Source of the DNA: Methylovirgula sp.
GTDB taxonomy: Bacteria; Pseudomonadota; Alphaproteobacteria; Rhizobiales; Beijerinckiaceae
Length of the DNA stretch: 9,520 nt
Reading direction: 5' to 3'
NCBI GenBank assembly: GCA_030044485.1
Contig: JASHVQ010000140.1
Span: 1-9,520, forward strand
The position numbers and the translations under genes are program-made. Shown here in pieces: positions 1-8,147 of this stretch (within the stretch, counting starts at the first letter, position 1; each line of letters begins with the position of its first letter). The notes under the pieces were generated by a model. The model worked only from the letters and a program-made list of their open reading frames with translations, did no database searches and was not told the DNA's origin.

Positions 1-216
1 GCCGCGCGGGCGGCCGGAAATTTCGCAGCGGTTGCGCACCCGGCTCGGCGCCGAGTTGCGCGGCAGTTCGGCGAGCTTGAGCCGCGCCGCGAAGCGATCC
101 TCGATGCTCGCGTTTCGATCCTCGGCGAGCGTCTTCAGCTTCTTGCGACGCGCCGCATATTGCTTCACCAATGCGGCGCGGTGCATATTCTTTTCGATCG
201 AACTCTTCTTCGCCAT
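1..216 (-). CDS. rpsN: 30S ribosomal protein S14 (partial, 3' end outside window)
   Basis: S14 is a 30S head protein that binds the 3' major domain of 16S rRNA. Translating the minus strand from the ATG at 214-216 gives 72 residues starting [10 protein letters not shown], with the family hallmarks [15 protein letters not shown] and, at the window edge, [12 protein letters not shown]. The full bacterial protein of this type is about 101 residues, so roughly 29 C-terminal residues lie outside the window. It is the longer form without the four-cysteine zinc ribbon; only one cysteine is visible. An AGAGGT ribosome binding site sits about 8 nt before the ATG. The gene follows rplE after a 36-nt gap, as in standard spc clusters, where rpsH (S8) would come next. 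Confidence 0.96.
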   Translation of the reverse strand, partial: MAKKSSIEKNMHRAALVKQYAARRKKLKTLAEDRNASIEDRFAARLKLAELPRNSAPSRVRNRCEISGRPRG

Positions 217-252
217 GGATTTACCTCTGGTCTCCGCGTTTGAGATTTGCTC

Positions 253-1026
253 TCACTGCCGGAAAGGAAAGTTGAAGGCCCTGAGCAGAGCGCGCGCCTC
301 GTCATCCGACTTGGCGGTCGTGCAGACGATGACGTCGAGGCCGAGGACGCTCTCGGTCTTGTCGTAATCGACTTCGGGAAAAACGATGTGTTCCTTGATG
401 CCGAGCGCGTAATTGCCGCGGCCGTCGAAGCTCTTCGGGCTCAGCCCGCGAAAGTCGCGCACGCGCGGCAGAGCGATGGTCACGAGCCGGTCGAGGAATT
501 CGTACATGCGCGTCTTGCGCAAGGTGACTTTCACGCCGATCGGCATGTTCTCGCGCACCTTGAACGTGGCGATCGCCTTGCGGGCGCGGGTGATGATCGG
601 CTTCTGTCCGGCGATCAAAGCCAGATCGGCGGCGGCCGCGCTCACCTTCTTTGTATCGTTGACCGCCTCGCCGACGCCCATGTTGAGCACGATCTTGTCG
701 AGCATTGGCACTTCGAGCGGGTTCTTGTAGCCGAACTGCTCGGTCAGCTGCGGGCGCACGACCTCGGCGTAATATTTCTTGAGGCGCGGTACATAGTCTT
801 TGGGCGCGACAAAGGATTCGGCGCCCGGAGCGGCGGCGTGCGCGCCGGCTGCGCCTTCGCGCCCCTTGGCTTGCGGCTTGGCCTTGCCTTCGCCCTTGGC
901 CGCACCCTTCTCGGGGGCGGAGTCTTTCGGCGCGGCTTTCGCCTCCTTCGCGCCTTCCTTGTGCGCGCCCTTCTCCTTGGGTGCGGCTTTGGCGTCCTTG
1001 GGTTTCGGGTTCTTGGTATCAGCCAT
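253..1026 (-). CDS. rplE: 50S ribosomal protein L5 with long N-terminal extension
   Basis: L5 binds 5S rRNA in the central protuberance of the 50S subunit and contacts S13 across the subunit interface. The conserved core begins near residue 77 ([10 protein letters not shown]) and includes [48 protein letters not shown], and the ending [12 protein letters not shown]. The protein is 257 residues, whereas L5 is usually about 180. The first 76 residues are low-complexity and rich in Ala, Lys, Pro and Gly, with the motif AKAAPK[ED] at residues 12-18 and 29-35. I keep this start because no ATG, GTG or TTG codon occurs in frame between residue 1 and the core, and GGGAG lies 9 nt before the ATG. The ATG overlaps the end of rplX by 8 nt, which suggests coupled translation. 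Confidence 0.96.
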   Translation of the reverse strand: MADTKNPKPKDAKAAPKEKGAHKEGAKEAKAAPKDSAPEKGAAKGEGKAKPQAKGREGAAGAHAAAPGAESFVAPKDYVPRLKKYYAEVVRPQLTEQFGYKNPLEVPMLDKIVLNMGVGEAVNDTKKVSAAAADLALIAGQKPIITRARKAIATFKVRENMPIGVKVTLRKTRMYEFLDRLVTIALPRVRDFRGLSPKSFDGRGNYALGIKEHIVFPEVDYDKTESVLGLDVIVCTTAKSDDEARALLRAFNFPFRQ

Positions 1027-1336
1027 CGATCAGGTCTCCCGAACGCTTGGCGAAACGCACCTTGCGTCCGTCGTCGAGTATCTTGAAGCCGACGCGCGTC
1101 GGCTTGCCGTCCTTGGGATCGGCGAAGGCGAGATTGGAAAGATCGATCATGCCTTCTTTCGAAATGATGCCGCCCTGCTGCTTGGCCGTCTGGCGCTGAT
1201 GCCTTTTGACGAGATTGATGCCGCGCACGCGCGCCCGATTCTCTCTCGGCAGGACCTCGATGACCTCGCCCGAACGCCCCTTGTCGCGACCGGCGATGAC
1301 GACCACTTTGTCGCCCTTCTTGATCTTGGCGGCCAT
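1019..1336 (-). CDS. rplX: 50S ribosomal protein L24
   Basis: L24 is an early assembly initiator of the 50S subunit and binds near the 5' end of 23S rRNA, close to the exit tunnel opening. The 105-residue product carries an N-terminal KOW-type segment ([20 protein letters not shown], about residues 6-25), then the family signature [19 protein letters not shown] and the C-terminal part [17 protein letters not shown]. Length is normal. The ATG at 1334-1336 shares one base with the rplN stop (TGATG), which decides the start over a longer open frame reaching 1645. Its own stop lies inside the beginning of rplE (ATGGCTGA). In Escherichia coli the rplX-rplE junction is where S8 represses the spc operon; whether that holds here is not shown by the sequence. 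Confidence 0.97.
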   Translation of the reverse strand: MAAKIKKGDKVVVIAGRDKGRSGEVIEVLPRENRARVRGINLVKRHQRQTAKQQGGIISKEGMIDLSNLAFADPKDGKPTRVGFKILDDGRKVRFAKRSGDLIDG

Positions 1337-1704
1337 CAGAGGACCTCCGGAGCCAGCGAGATGATCTTCATGTGGTTCTTGGCGCGCAGCTCGCGCGGCA
1401 CCGGTCCGAAAATGCGGGTGCCGACCGGCTCCGCCTGATTGGTGATGAGCACGGCGGCGTTGGAATCGAAGCGAATGATCGAGCCGTCCGGCCGCTTGAT
1501 GTCCTTGGCGGTGCGCACCACGACCGCTTTCATCACGTCGCCCTTTTTCACGCGGCCGCGCGGAATGGCCTCCTTGATCGAGACGACGATAACGTCGCCC
1601 ACGTTGGCATATTTGCGCTTCGAGCCGCCGAGCACCTTGATGCACATCAAGCGGCGCGCCCCGGAATTGTCGGCGACGTCGAGATTGGTCTGCATCTGGA
1701 TCAT
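1336..1704 (-). CDS. rplN: 50S ribosomal protein L14
   Basis: L14 is a beta-barrel protein of the 50S subunit face. It contacts 16S rRNA at an intersubunit bridge and is the docking site for the silencing factor RsfS in bacteria. The 122-residue length is exactly typical. The start [17 protein letters not shown] and the segments [42 protein letters not shown] and [13 protein letters not shown] are near-universal for the family. A second Met at position 4 could serve as a start, but family alignment and an AAGAAGGG site about 9 nt upstream favour the first. It is the first gene of the spc portion, 35 nt after rpsQ, with no terminator or obvious promoter in that gap, so it is probably transcribed with the S10 genes. 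Confidence 0.98.
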   Translation of the reverse strand: MIQMQTNLDVADNSGARRLMCIKVLGGSKRKYANVGDVIVVSIKEAIPRGRVKKGDVMKAVVVRTAKDIKRPDGSIIRFDSNAAVLITNQAEPVGTRIFGPVPRELRAKNHMKIISLAPEVL

Positions 1705-1739
1705 AATATCAGCCCTTCTTCCCGGCCCTTATCCGCGGT

Positions 1740-1976
1740 TTATACCTTGGCCTCGACGACGACCCAGCGCTTCAGTTTGGAGACCGGGCGCGTCTCCTCG
1801 ATGAACACCGTGTCGCCGACTTTGGAACGATTGCTCTCGTCATGCGCGTGGAATTTCTTCGAGCGCCGCACCGTCTTCTTCAACAGCGGATGCGTGAAGC
1901 GGCGCTCGACGCGCACGACGACGGTTTTGTCCTGCACGTCGCTGACCACGACACCCTGAAGAACGCGTTTCGGCAT
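1740..1976 (-). CDS. rpsQ: 30S ribosomal protein S17
   Basis: S17 is an OB-fold primary binding protein of the 30S body that attaches to the 5' domain of 16S rRNA. The 78-residue product starts [21 protein letters not shown] and has the family signature [22 protein letters not shown], followed by [18 protein letters not shown]. Length is normal (about 75-90). It lies 10 nt after rpmC and closes the S10 group, as in most bacteria. Nothing unusual is seen. Confidence 0.97.
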   Translation of the reverse strand: MPKRVLQGVVVSDVQDKTVVVRVERRFTHPLLKKTVRRSKKFHAHDESNRSKVGDTVFIEETRPVSKLKRWVVVEAKV

Positions 1977-1986
1977 GCCTCGAATC

Positions 1987-2193
1987 CTATTGTTTGGCGG
2001 CGCGCTCGGCGACGATCGTTTTGGCGCGCGCGATGTCGCGCCGCACGACGCGCACCCGCGCCGTATCCTGCAATTGCCCCGTCGCCCGCTGAAAGCGCAG
2101 GTTGAACTGTTCCTTCTTGAGGTTCACAATCTCCTGTTCGAGCTGGTCGTCGCTCATCACGCGCAGATCCGACAATCTCTGTTTGGACTTCAT
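1987..2193 (-). CDS. rpmC: 50S ribosomal protein L29
   Basis: L29 is a small helical-hairpin protein beside the peptide exit tunnel, where with L23 it forms part of the docking platform for trigger factor and SRP. The 68-residue protein has two predicted helices and the signature [35 protein letters not shown] (about residues 25-59). Length is typical. It lies between rplP (10-nt gap) and rpsQ (10-nt gap) in the expected order. The ATG at 2191-2193 gives the usual short lead-in [11 protein letters not shown]. Confidence 0.97.
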   Translation of the reverse strand: MKSKQRLSDLRVMSDDQLEQEIVNLKKEQFNLRFQRATGQLQDTARVRVVRRDIARAKTIVAERAAKQ

Positions 2194-2203
2194 GGCGGCG
2201 CCC

Positions 2204-2617
2204 CTATTCCACGATGCGCTGCACGAAGCGCGTCTTGATCGGCAATTTCGCCGCCGCCAGCGCCAAGGCCTCGCGCGCCGTTTGCGTCGGCACGCCGTCG
2301 AGCTCGAACATGATGCGCCCGGGCGCGACGCGGCAGGCCCAGAGTTCCGGCGTGCCCTTGCCCTTGCCCATGCGCACCTCGGTCGGCTTTTTCGACACCG
2401 GCACGTCGGGGAAGATGCGAATCCAGACGCGGCCGGCGCGTTTCATGTGGCGTGTCATGGCGCGCCGCGCCGCCTCGATCTGCCGCGCCGTCAAGCGATC
2501 CGGCTCAAGCGCCTTCAAGCCGTATTGGCCGAAGTGCAGCTCGAATCCGGCTTTCGAGTCGCCGTGAATGCGGCCCTTGAAAGCCTTGCGGAACTTCGTG
2601 CGCTTGGGTTGCAGCAT
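2204..2617 (-). CDS. rplP: 50S ribosomal protein L16
   Basis: L16 is a late-assembly protein near the peptidyl transferase centre and the A-site tRNA elbow. The 137-residue product begins [16 protein letters not shown] and contains the signatures [25 protein letters not shown] (about residues 64-88) and [11 protein letters not shown]. Arg82 in VRMGKGKG matches the arginine that is hydroxylated by the YcfD/RoxA oxygenase in E. coli; whether a modifying enzyme exists here cannot be told. Length is normal. It follows rpsC by 17 nt and precedes rpmC by 10 nt. The Shine-Dalgarno is weak or poorly spaced: AAGG abuts the ATG and a GAGAG lies further up. Confidence 0.97.
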   Translation of the reverse strand: MLQPKRTKFRKAFKGRIHGDSKAGFELHFGQYGLKALEPDRLTARQIEAARRAMTRHMKRAGRVWIRIFPDVPVSKKPTEVRMGKGKGTPELWACRVAPGRIMFELDGVPTQTAREALALAAAKLPIKTRFVQRIVE

Positions 2618-2634
2618 CCTTCAAACTCTCGACG

Positions 2635-3351
2635 TTAGGCCGCGTCGCGCTCGCGGCGCCGGCGTTCGCCGCCGCCGCCATGGTCTTGCTCGGCCATTTT
2701 CTTGTCTTGCGCCATGGGATCGTGTTCGAGGATCTCGCCTTTGAAGATCCAGACCTTGATCCCGCAGGTGCCGTAGGCCGTATGCGCCGTCGCCGTGCCG
2801 TAATCGACGTCGGCGCGCAAGGTGTGCAGCGGCACGCGGCCTTCGCGATACCATTCGAGCCGGGCGATCTCGGCGCCGCCGAGACGGCCCGAGCAATTGA
2901 TGCGAATACCTTCGGCGCCGAGCCGCATGGCCGACTGCACGGCGCGCTTCATGGCGCGGCGGAAGGCGACGCGGCGCTCGAGCTGCTGGGCGATCGAATC
3001 GGCGACAAGCGTCGCGTCGATCTCGGGTTTGCGCACCTCGACGATGTTGATGACCACCTCGGAGTCGGTGAGCTTCGACACCGTCTTGCGGATCTTGTCG
3101 ATGTCGGCGCCCTTCTTGCCGATGACCACGCCGGGGCGCGCCGAATAGATGGTGACACGGCATTTCTTGTGCGGCCGCTCAATGATGATCTTCGAAACCG
3201 CCGCCTGTTTCAGCATCTTCATGAGCACATCGCGAATCTTGACGTCCTCATGCAGAAGCTTGGCGTATTCGGCCTTGTTCGCGTACCAGCGCGAATCCCA
3301 GGTGCGATTGATGCCGAGGCGAAGGCCGACCGGATTGACTTTCTGTCCCAT
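2635..3351 (-). CDS. rpsC: 30S ribosomal protein S3
   Basis: S3 is a 30S head protein lining the mRNA entry channel, where with S4 and S5 it contributes to unwinding of mRNA structure. The 238-residue product begins [25 protein letters not shown] type II KH domain follows, with the GKKG loop at residues 78-81 ([17 protein letters not shown]). The C-terminal domain shows [32 protein letters not shown] and [19 protein letters not shown]. The last 26 residues or so form a polar tail ending in a Gly4 stretch and an Arg/Glu cluster ([12 protein letters not shown]); tails of variable length here are common in this family. It starts 2 nt after the rplV stop, so translation is probably coupled. Confidence 0.98.
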   Translation of the reverse strand: MGQKVNPVGLRLGINRTWDSRWYANKAEYAKLLHEDVKIRDVLMKMLKQAAVSKIIIERPHKKCRVTIYSARPGVVIGKKGADIDKIRKTVSKLTDSEVVINIVEVRKPEIDATLVADSIAQQLERRVAFRRAMKRAVQSAMRLGAEGIRINCSGRLGGAEIARLEWYREGRVPLHTLRADVDYGTATAHTAYGTCGIKVWIFKGEILEHDPMAQDKKMAEQDHGGGGERRRRERDAA

Positions 3352-3353
3352 CT

Positions 3354-3755
3354 TTACGCTCCTTGCGCTTCGGTCGGCTGAGCCGCTTCGATTTCGCGCA
3401 CGACGATGGTGAGATTGGAGAACGGCTTGCGGATGCGCGCCGCCCTGCCCCTGGCGCGCGACGCAAACCGCTTCAAAACGAGTCCCTTGCCGACAAAAGC
3501 CTCGGCGACGACGAGATCGTCGACGTCGAGGTTGTGATTGTTCTCGGCATTGGCGATGGCGCTCTCCAGCGTCTTCTTCACGTCATGGGCAATGCGTTTG
3601 CGCGAGAATTCGAGATCGGCGAGCGCCTTGTCGACCTTCTTGCCGCGGATCAATTGCGCCAGCAGGTTGAGCTTCTGCGGAGAAACGCGCAGCATGCGGC
3701 CGACCGCCTTGGCCTCATTGTCCTTCAACGCGCGCGGGTTCTTTTCCTGGCCCAT
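3354..3755 (-). CDS. rplV: 50S ribosomal protein L22
   Basis: L22 spans the 50S subunit and lines the peptide exit tunnel with an extended beta-hairpin, a site where macrolide resistance and translational arrest changes arise in other bacteria. The 133-residue product is longer than the 110 of E. coli because of about 17 extra N-terminal residues (ending KDNEAKAV) and a short C-terminal tail; I recall similar lengths in other Alphaproteobacteria. Core signatures are [38 protein letters not shown], and the hairpin at about residues 96-112 ([15 protein letters not shown]). It starts 1 nt after the rpsS stop and is followed by rpsC after 2 nt. Confidence 0.97.
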   Translation of the reverse strand: MGQEKNPRALKDNEAKAVGRMLRVSPQKLNLLAQLIRGKKVDKALADLEFSRKRIAHDVKKTLESAIANAENNHNLDVDDLVVAEAFVGKGLVLKRFASRARGRAARIRKPFSNLTIVVREIEAAQPTEAQGA

Positions 3756-3756
3756 C

Positions 3757-4038
3757 TCAAACCGTCCGCTTGGCTTTCTTGTCGCCCGAATGGCCGTGGA
3801 AGGTGCGGGTCGGCGAGAACTCGCCGAACTTGTGGCCGATCATGTCCTCGCTCACCAGAACGGGGATGTGCTTGTGGCCGTTGTGCACGCCGAAAGTCAG
3901 GCCGACGAATTGCGGCAGGATGGTCGAGCGCCGGCTCCAGATCTTGATGACGTCGTTGCGGCCCGCGCTGCGCGCCGCTTCGGCTTTCTTCAAAAGATAG
4001 CCGTCGACGAATGGGCCCTTGGAAATCGAACGCGCCAT
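3757..4038 (-). CDS. rpsS: 30S ribosomal protein S19
   Basis: S19 forms a complex with S13 in the 30S head, near the tRNA A and P sites and the bridge to L5. The 93-residue product begins [21 protein letters not shown] and carries the near-invariant [15 protein letters not shown] and [10 protein letters not shown] segments, then [26 protein letters not shown]. The frame stays open upstream to 4317, but homology and the ATG 2 nt after the rplB stop fix the start at 4036-4038. Length is normal (about 92). The neighbours rplB and rplV are the standard ones. Confidence 0.98.
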   Translation of the reverse strand: MARSISKGPFVDGYLLKKAEAARSAGRNDVIKIWSRRSTILPQFVGLTFGVHNGHKHIPVLVSEDMIGHKFGEFSPTRTFHGHSGDKKAKRTV

Positions 4039-4040
4039 CG

Positions 4041-4877
4041 CTAAGCCTTCTTGCTCTTGTGACGCGAGGTCACGATGAATTTGTCGGTCGCCTTGTTGGC
4101 ACGCGTCTTCTTGCCTTTGGTCGGCTTGCCCCAGGGCGTGACCGGATGGCGGCCGCCGGAGGTGCGGCCTTCGCCGCCGCCGTGCGGATGATCGACCGGG
4201 TTCATCGTGACGCCGCGGTTGTGGGGGCGCCGCCCGAGCCAGCGGCTGCGCCCCGCTTTGCCGATCGAGGCGTTCATATGGTCCGGGTTGGAAACCGAGC
4301 CGACGGTCGCAAAACATTGACCGTGCACCAGTCTTTGTTCGCCCGAGTTCAGCCGCAGGATGATGTAGCCCTGATCGCGGCCGACGATCTGCGCGAAAGT
4401 GCCGGCGGCGCGCACCATGGCGGCGCCCTTGCCGATTTTCAGTTCAACGTTATGGACGATCGTGCCGACCGGCATGTTGGCCATCGGCATGGCATTGCCG
4501 GGTTTCACGTCGACCTGCTGGCCGGAGATGACTTCGTCGCCGACCGCGAGACGTTGCGGGGCGATGATGTAAGACAGCTCCCCGTCGGCATAGCGCAGGA
4601 GCGCGATGAACGAGGTGCGGTTCGGATCATATTCGATGCGCTCGACCTTGGCCGGCACGTCGACTTTGCGCCGCTTGAAGTCGATGACGCGATAATTCTG
4701 CTTGTGGCCGCCGCCGCGGAAGCGGACGGTCACGCGCCCGAGGTTGTTGCGTCCGCCGCTCGACGCCTTGCCCTCGGTCAAGTGCTTGACCGGCTTGCCC
4801 TTGTAGAGCTCTGTGCGATCGACGATCACCAGTTGGCGAAGGCCAGGCGTGACCGGCTTGAATGTCTTCAGCGCCAT
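4041..4877 (-). CDS. rplB: 50S ribosomal protein L2
   Basis: L2 is among the most conserved ribosomal proteins. It binds domain IV of 23S rRNA, helps subunit association and is needed for peptidyl transferase activity. The product is 278 residues, close to the usual 273-278. Visible signatures are [22 protein letters not shown] (about residues 42-63), an SH3-like middle region, and [21 protein letters not shown] (about 226-246). His230 in DHPHGG corresponds to E. coli His229, reported as important for activity. The C-terminus is the usual basic tail ([15 protein letters not shown]). The ATG is 2 nt after the rplW stop, and rpsS follows 2 nt after its own stop. Confidence 0.98.
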   Translation of the reverse strand: MALKTFKPVTPGLRQLVIVDRTELYKGKPVKHLTEGKASSGGRNNLGRVTVRFRGGGHKQNYRVIDFKRRKVDVPAKVERIEYDPNRTSFIALLRYADGELSYIIAPQRLAVGDEVISGQQVDVKPGNAMPMANMPVGTIVHNVELKIGKGAAMVRAAGTFAQIVGRDQGYIILRLNSGEQRLVHGQCFATVGSVSNPDHMNASIGKAGRSRWLGRRPHNRGVTMNPVDHPHGGGEGRTSGGRHPVTPWGKPTKGKKTRANKATDKFIVTSRHKSKKA

Positions 4878-4879
4878 TT

Positions 4880-5191
4880 TTAGAGCCCCGTGGTGACGTC
4901 GATCGTGTGGCCTTCGGCCAAAGTCACGACGGCCTTCTTGATGTCCGACTGGACGCCTTTGACGCCTTTGAAATTCTTGGCCTTACCCTTGCGCACCAGC
5001 GTGTTGACGGTCTCGACCTTGACGTCGAAGAGGCGCTCGACCGCCGCCTTGATTTGCGGCTTGGTGGCGTCCTTGCGCACTTTGAAGATGACCTTGTTGT
5101 GCTCCGAGGAGGCGGTCGCCTTCTCCGTGATGATCGGGGCGAGGATCACATCGTAGTGGCGCGTGTCGGCGAACTTGTCGGGCGGGCTCAT
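4880..5191 (-). CDS. rplW: 50S ribosomal protein L23
   Basis: L23 sits at the exit of the peptide tunnel and is the main anchor for trigger factor and a contact for SRP. The 103-residue product shows the family core [49 protein letters not shown] and [14 protein letters not shown]. The solvent-exposed Glu in the 'TEKAT' region is in the usual place. Length is typical (about 95-105). Its ATG overlaps the rplD stop by 4 nt (ATGA), which suggests coupled translation, and rplB follows after 2 nt. Confidence 0.97.
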   Translation of the reverse strand: MSPPDKFADTRHYDVILAPIITEKATASSEHNKVIFKVRKDATKPQIKAAVERLFDVKVETVNTLVRKGKAKNFKGVKGVQSDIKKAVVTLAEGHTIDVTTGL

Positions 5192-5808
5192 GCGAAACGC
5201 GCCTCCAGCGCTTCGACGGCCGCCTTGGTGAGTACGAGCTTCTCGCGACGCAGAATGTCGTAAACGTTGATGCCTTGAACCGGCAATACGTCAATCTCCG
5301 GGATGGCACGCGCCGCCTGGCTGAAATTCTCTTTGAGCGCCGCGCCGTCGACGATGAGCGCATTGGTCAGGCCGAGCTTGGCGAACTTGGCTTTGAGTTT
5401 CTTCGTCTTCCCTTCGGCGATCTCGGCATTCGTCCAGACGACAATGCCGCCGTCCTTGGCCTTGGCGGAGAGCGCATGTTTGAGCGCGAGCGCCCGCACC
5501 TTCTTCGGCAGATCGTGTTCGTGCGAGCGCACCACCGGGCCGAAGGCGCGTCCGCCGCCGCGGAACTGCGGCACGCGCGCCGAGCCGTGACGCGCATTGC
5601 CCGTCCCCTTCTGCCGGTACATTTTCTTGCCCGTCCGGGAGATTTCGCCACGCCCCTTGGTCTTGTGCGTTCCGGCGCGGCGCTTGGCGAGCTGATAGCG
5701 CACCATGCGCGCCAGAATGTCGGGGCGCGGCTCGAGGCCGAAGACGGCCTCGCTCAATTCAATCGATCCGGATTTTTTTCCGTCGAGAGAGGTGACGTCG
5801 AGTTTCAC
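5188..5808 (-). CDS. rplD: 50S ribosomal protein L4, GTG start
   Basis: L4 is an early assembly protein whose extended loop lines the exit tunnel opposite L22. In E. coli free L4 also represses its own S10 operon. The 206-residue product begins [18 protein letters not shown]. The tunnel loop region reads [30 protein letters not shown] (about residues 56-86). The globular part ends with [20 protein letters not shown]. The start codon is GTG (5806-5808), overlapping the rplC stop by 4 nt (GTGA) and preceded by a strong GGGAGGAG site. This is the only non-ATG start among the starts visible here. Length is normal. Confidence 0.97.
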   Translation of the reverse strand: MKLDVTSLDGKKSGSIELSEAVFGLEPRPDILARMVRYQLAKRRAGTHKTKGRGEISRTGKKMYRQKGTGNARHGSARVPQFRGGGRAFGPVVRSHEHDLPKKVRALALKHALSAKAKDGGIVVWTNAEIAEGKTKKLKAKFAKLGLTNALIVDGAALKENFSQAARAIPEIDVLPVQGINVYDILRREKLVLTKAAVEALEARFA

Positions 5809-6563
5809 GGCGCTCCTCCCTCGGTTGCCCCGCTCTCGGGCGCCGTTTCGGCCGCCGGCGCTTCCCGGCTCGCGCCATCGGCCTCGTTGGCGAGGCGGAA
5901 TCGTCCGGGCCGCGGCGCGTCCTTGGGCAGAACCTTTTTCACCGCGTCGCGCACATAGATGAAGCCGCCGCGCGTGCCGGGCACCGCGCCTTCGACCAGA
6001 ATGAGGCCGCGGTCCACATCGGTTTGGACGACGCGCAGGTTAAGCGTGGTGACCCGCTCGACCCCCATATGACCTGCCATCTTTTTGTTTTTGAACGTCT
6101 TTCCAGGATCCTGGCGGCCCCCCGTCGAACCATGCGAGCGATGCGAGATCGACACGCCATGGCTGGCGCGCAGCCCGCCGAAGTTCCAGCGCTTCATCGC
6201 CCCGGCAAAGCCCTTGCCGGTGCTCGTTCCCGTCACGTCCACGAACTGGCCGACGACGAAATGATCCGCAGTGATCTCGGCGCCAACCGGAAGCAGCCCG
6301 GCCTCTTCGACGCGGAATTCGGCAAGTTTCATTTTCGGTTCGACCTTGGCGACGCCAAAGCGGGCGCGCTCCGCCTTCGAGACGTTCTTGACCTTGGCGC
6401 GGCCGATGCCGAGCTGCACGGCCGTATAGCCGTTCTTCTCCTTGGTCCGTTGCGCGACGACCTGGCAGCCGTCGAGGCGCAAGACCGTGACCGGCACATG
6501 CTCGCCCGCATCGTTGAAGATGCGGGTCATGCCGAGCTTTTGCGCGATGACGCCTGAGCGCAT
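5805..6563 (-). CDS. rplC: 50S ribosomal protein L3 with C-terminal tail
   Basis: L3 is an early 50S assembly protein whose central extension reaches the peptidyl transferase centre. The N-terminus [16 protein letters not shown] is typical. The extension region contains [45 protein letters not shown] and [22 protein letters not shown]. Gln151 in GGRQDPGK matches the glutamine methylated by PrmB in E. coli (Gln150). The conserved fold ends near residue 213. Residues 214-252 are an extra tail that becomes acidic and Ala-rich from about residue 225, so the protein is about 40 residues longer than E. coli L3 (209). It starts 9 nt after rpsJ and overlaps rplD by 4 nt. Confidence 0.97.
   Translation of the reverse strand: MRSGVIAQKLGMTRIFNDAGEHVPVTVLRLDGCQVVAQRTKEKNGYTAVQLGIGRAKVKNVSKAERARFGVAKVEPKMKLAEFRVEEAGLLPVGAEITADHFVVGQFVDVTGTSTGKGFAGAMKRWNFGGLRASHGVSISHRSHGSTGGRQDPGKTFKNKKMAGHMGVERVTTLNLRVVQTDVDRGLILVEGAVPGTRGGFIYVRDAVKKVLPKDAPRPGRFRLANEADGASREAPAAETAPESGATEGGAP
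5813..5820 (-). promoter_or_regulatory. Ribosome binding site for rplD (GGGAGGAG)
   Basis: On the minus strand GGGAGGAG lies inside the last codons of rplC and ends 4 nt before the GTG start of rplD (6 nt counted from the GGAGG core). It is among the strongest Shine-Dalgarno matches in the window and decides the GTG at 5806-5808 as the start. Confidence 0.75.
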
Positions 6564-6572
6564 GGGTAAATC

Positions 6573-6881
<309 letters not shown>

Positions 6882-6900
6882 GCTCTCAAATCCCAGCGGC

Positions 6901-6929
6901 CGGACCGGGCGCTAGGCCCGACCCGTCCG
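6901..6929 (-). other. GC-rich imperfect hairpin in tuf-rpsJ spacer
   Basis: On the minus strand an outer stem CGGAC/GTCCG (6925-6929 with 6901-6905) encloses GGGT on one side and an inner stem CGGGC/GCCCG (6916-6920 with 6906-6910) around a 5-nt loop CTAGC. The bases after it are GCCGCTGGGATTTG, with no U-run, so it does not look like a normal intrinsic terminator. It ends about 5 nt before the weak GGGA site of rpsJ. It could be an attenuator, a translational control element or a processing site, or it may have no role in such GC-rich DNA. Confidence 0.4.
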
Positions 6930-6937
6930 AATGCCTT

Positions 6938-8128
<1,191 letters not shown>

Positions 8129-8135
8129 GACGTGG

Positions 8136-8141
8136 CTCCTT
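8136..8141 (-). promoter_or_regulatory. Ribosome binding site for tuf (AAGGAG)
   Basis: AAGGAG on the minus strand with a 7-nt spacer to the ATG at 8126-8128 is a near-perfect Shine-Dalgarno. It fits the very high expression expected of EF-Tu and sits within the 19-nt gap after the fusA stop. Confidence 0.8.
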
Positions 8142-8147
8142 CAAACC

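Noticed and set aside
247..1086. A 279-codon plus-strand open frame opposite rplE, also considered as an explanation for the L5 extension (coding conflict)
   Set aside because: The minus frame has conserved L5 motifs and a ribosome binding site; the plus frame has only low-complexity Leu/Arg/Ala/Gly sequence. The L5 reading is clearly the real one.
1019..1645. Longer reading of rplX starting at 1645, giving 208 residues
   Set aside because: The extra N-terminal part is out-of-frame rplN sequence. The ATG at 1334-1336 with its TGATG overlap yields a full-length standard L24.
3757..4317. Longer reading of rpsS starting at 4317
   Set aside because: The first 93 codons are out-of-frame rplB. 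The ATG at 4036-4038 gives the canonical S19 start [10 protein letters not shown].
4011..4883. A 290-codon open frame on the plus strand opposite rplB
   Set aside because: It mirrors rplB almost exactly, has no recognisable family or convincing ribosome binding site, and its composition is that of an antisense shadow.
6901..6929. Intrinsic terminator after tuf
   Set aside because: The stem is GC-rich but has an asymmetric internal loop and no U-run follows. I list it as a hairpin of unknown role instead.
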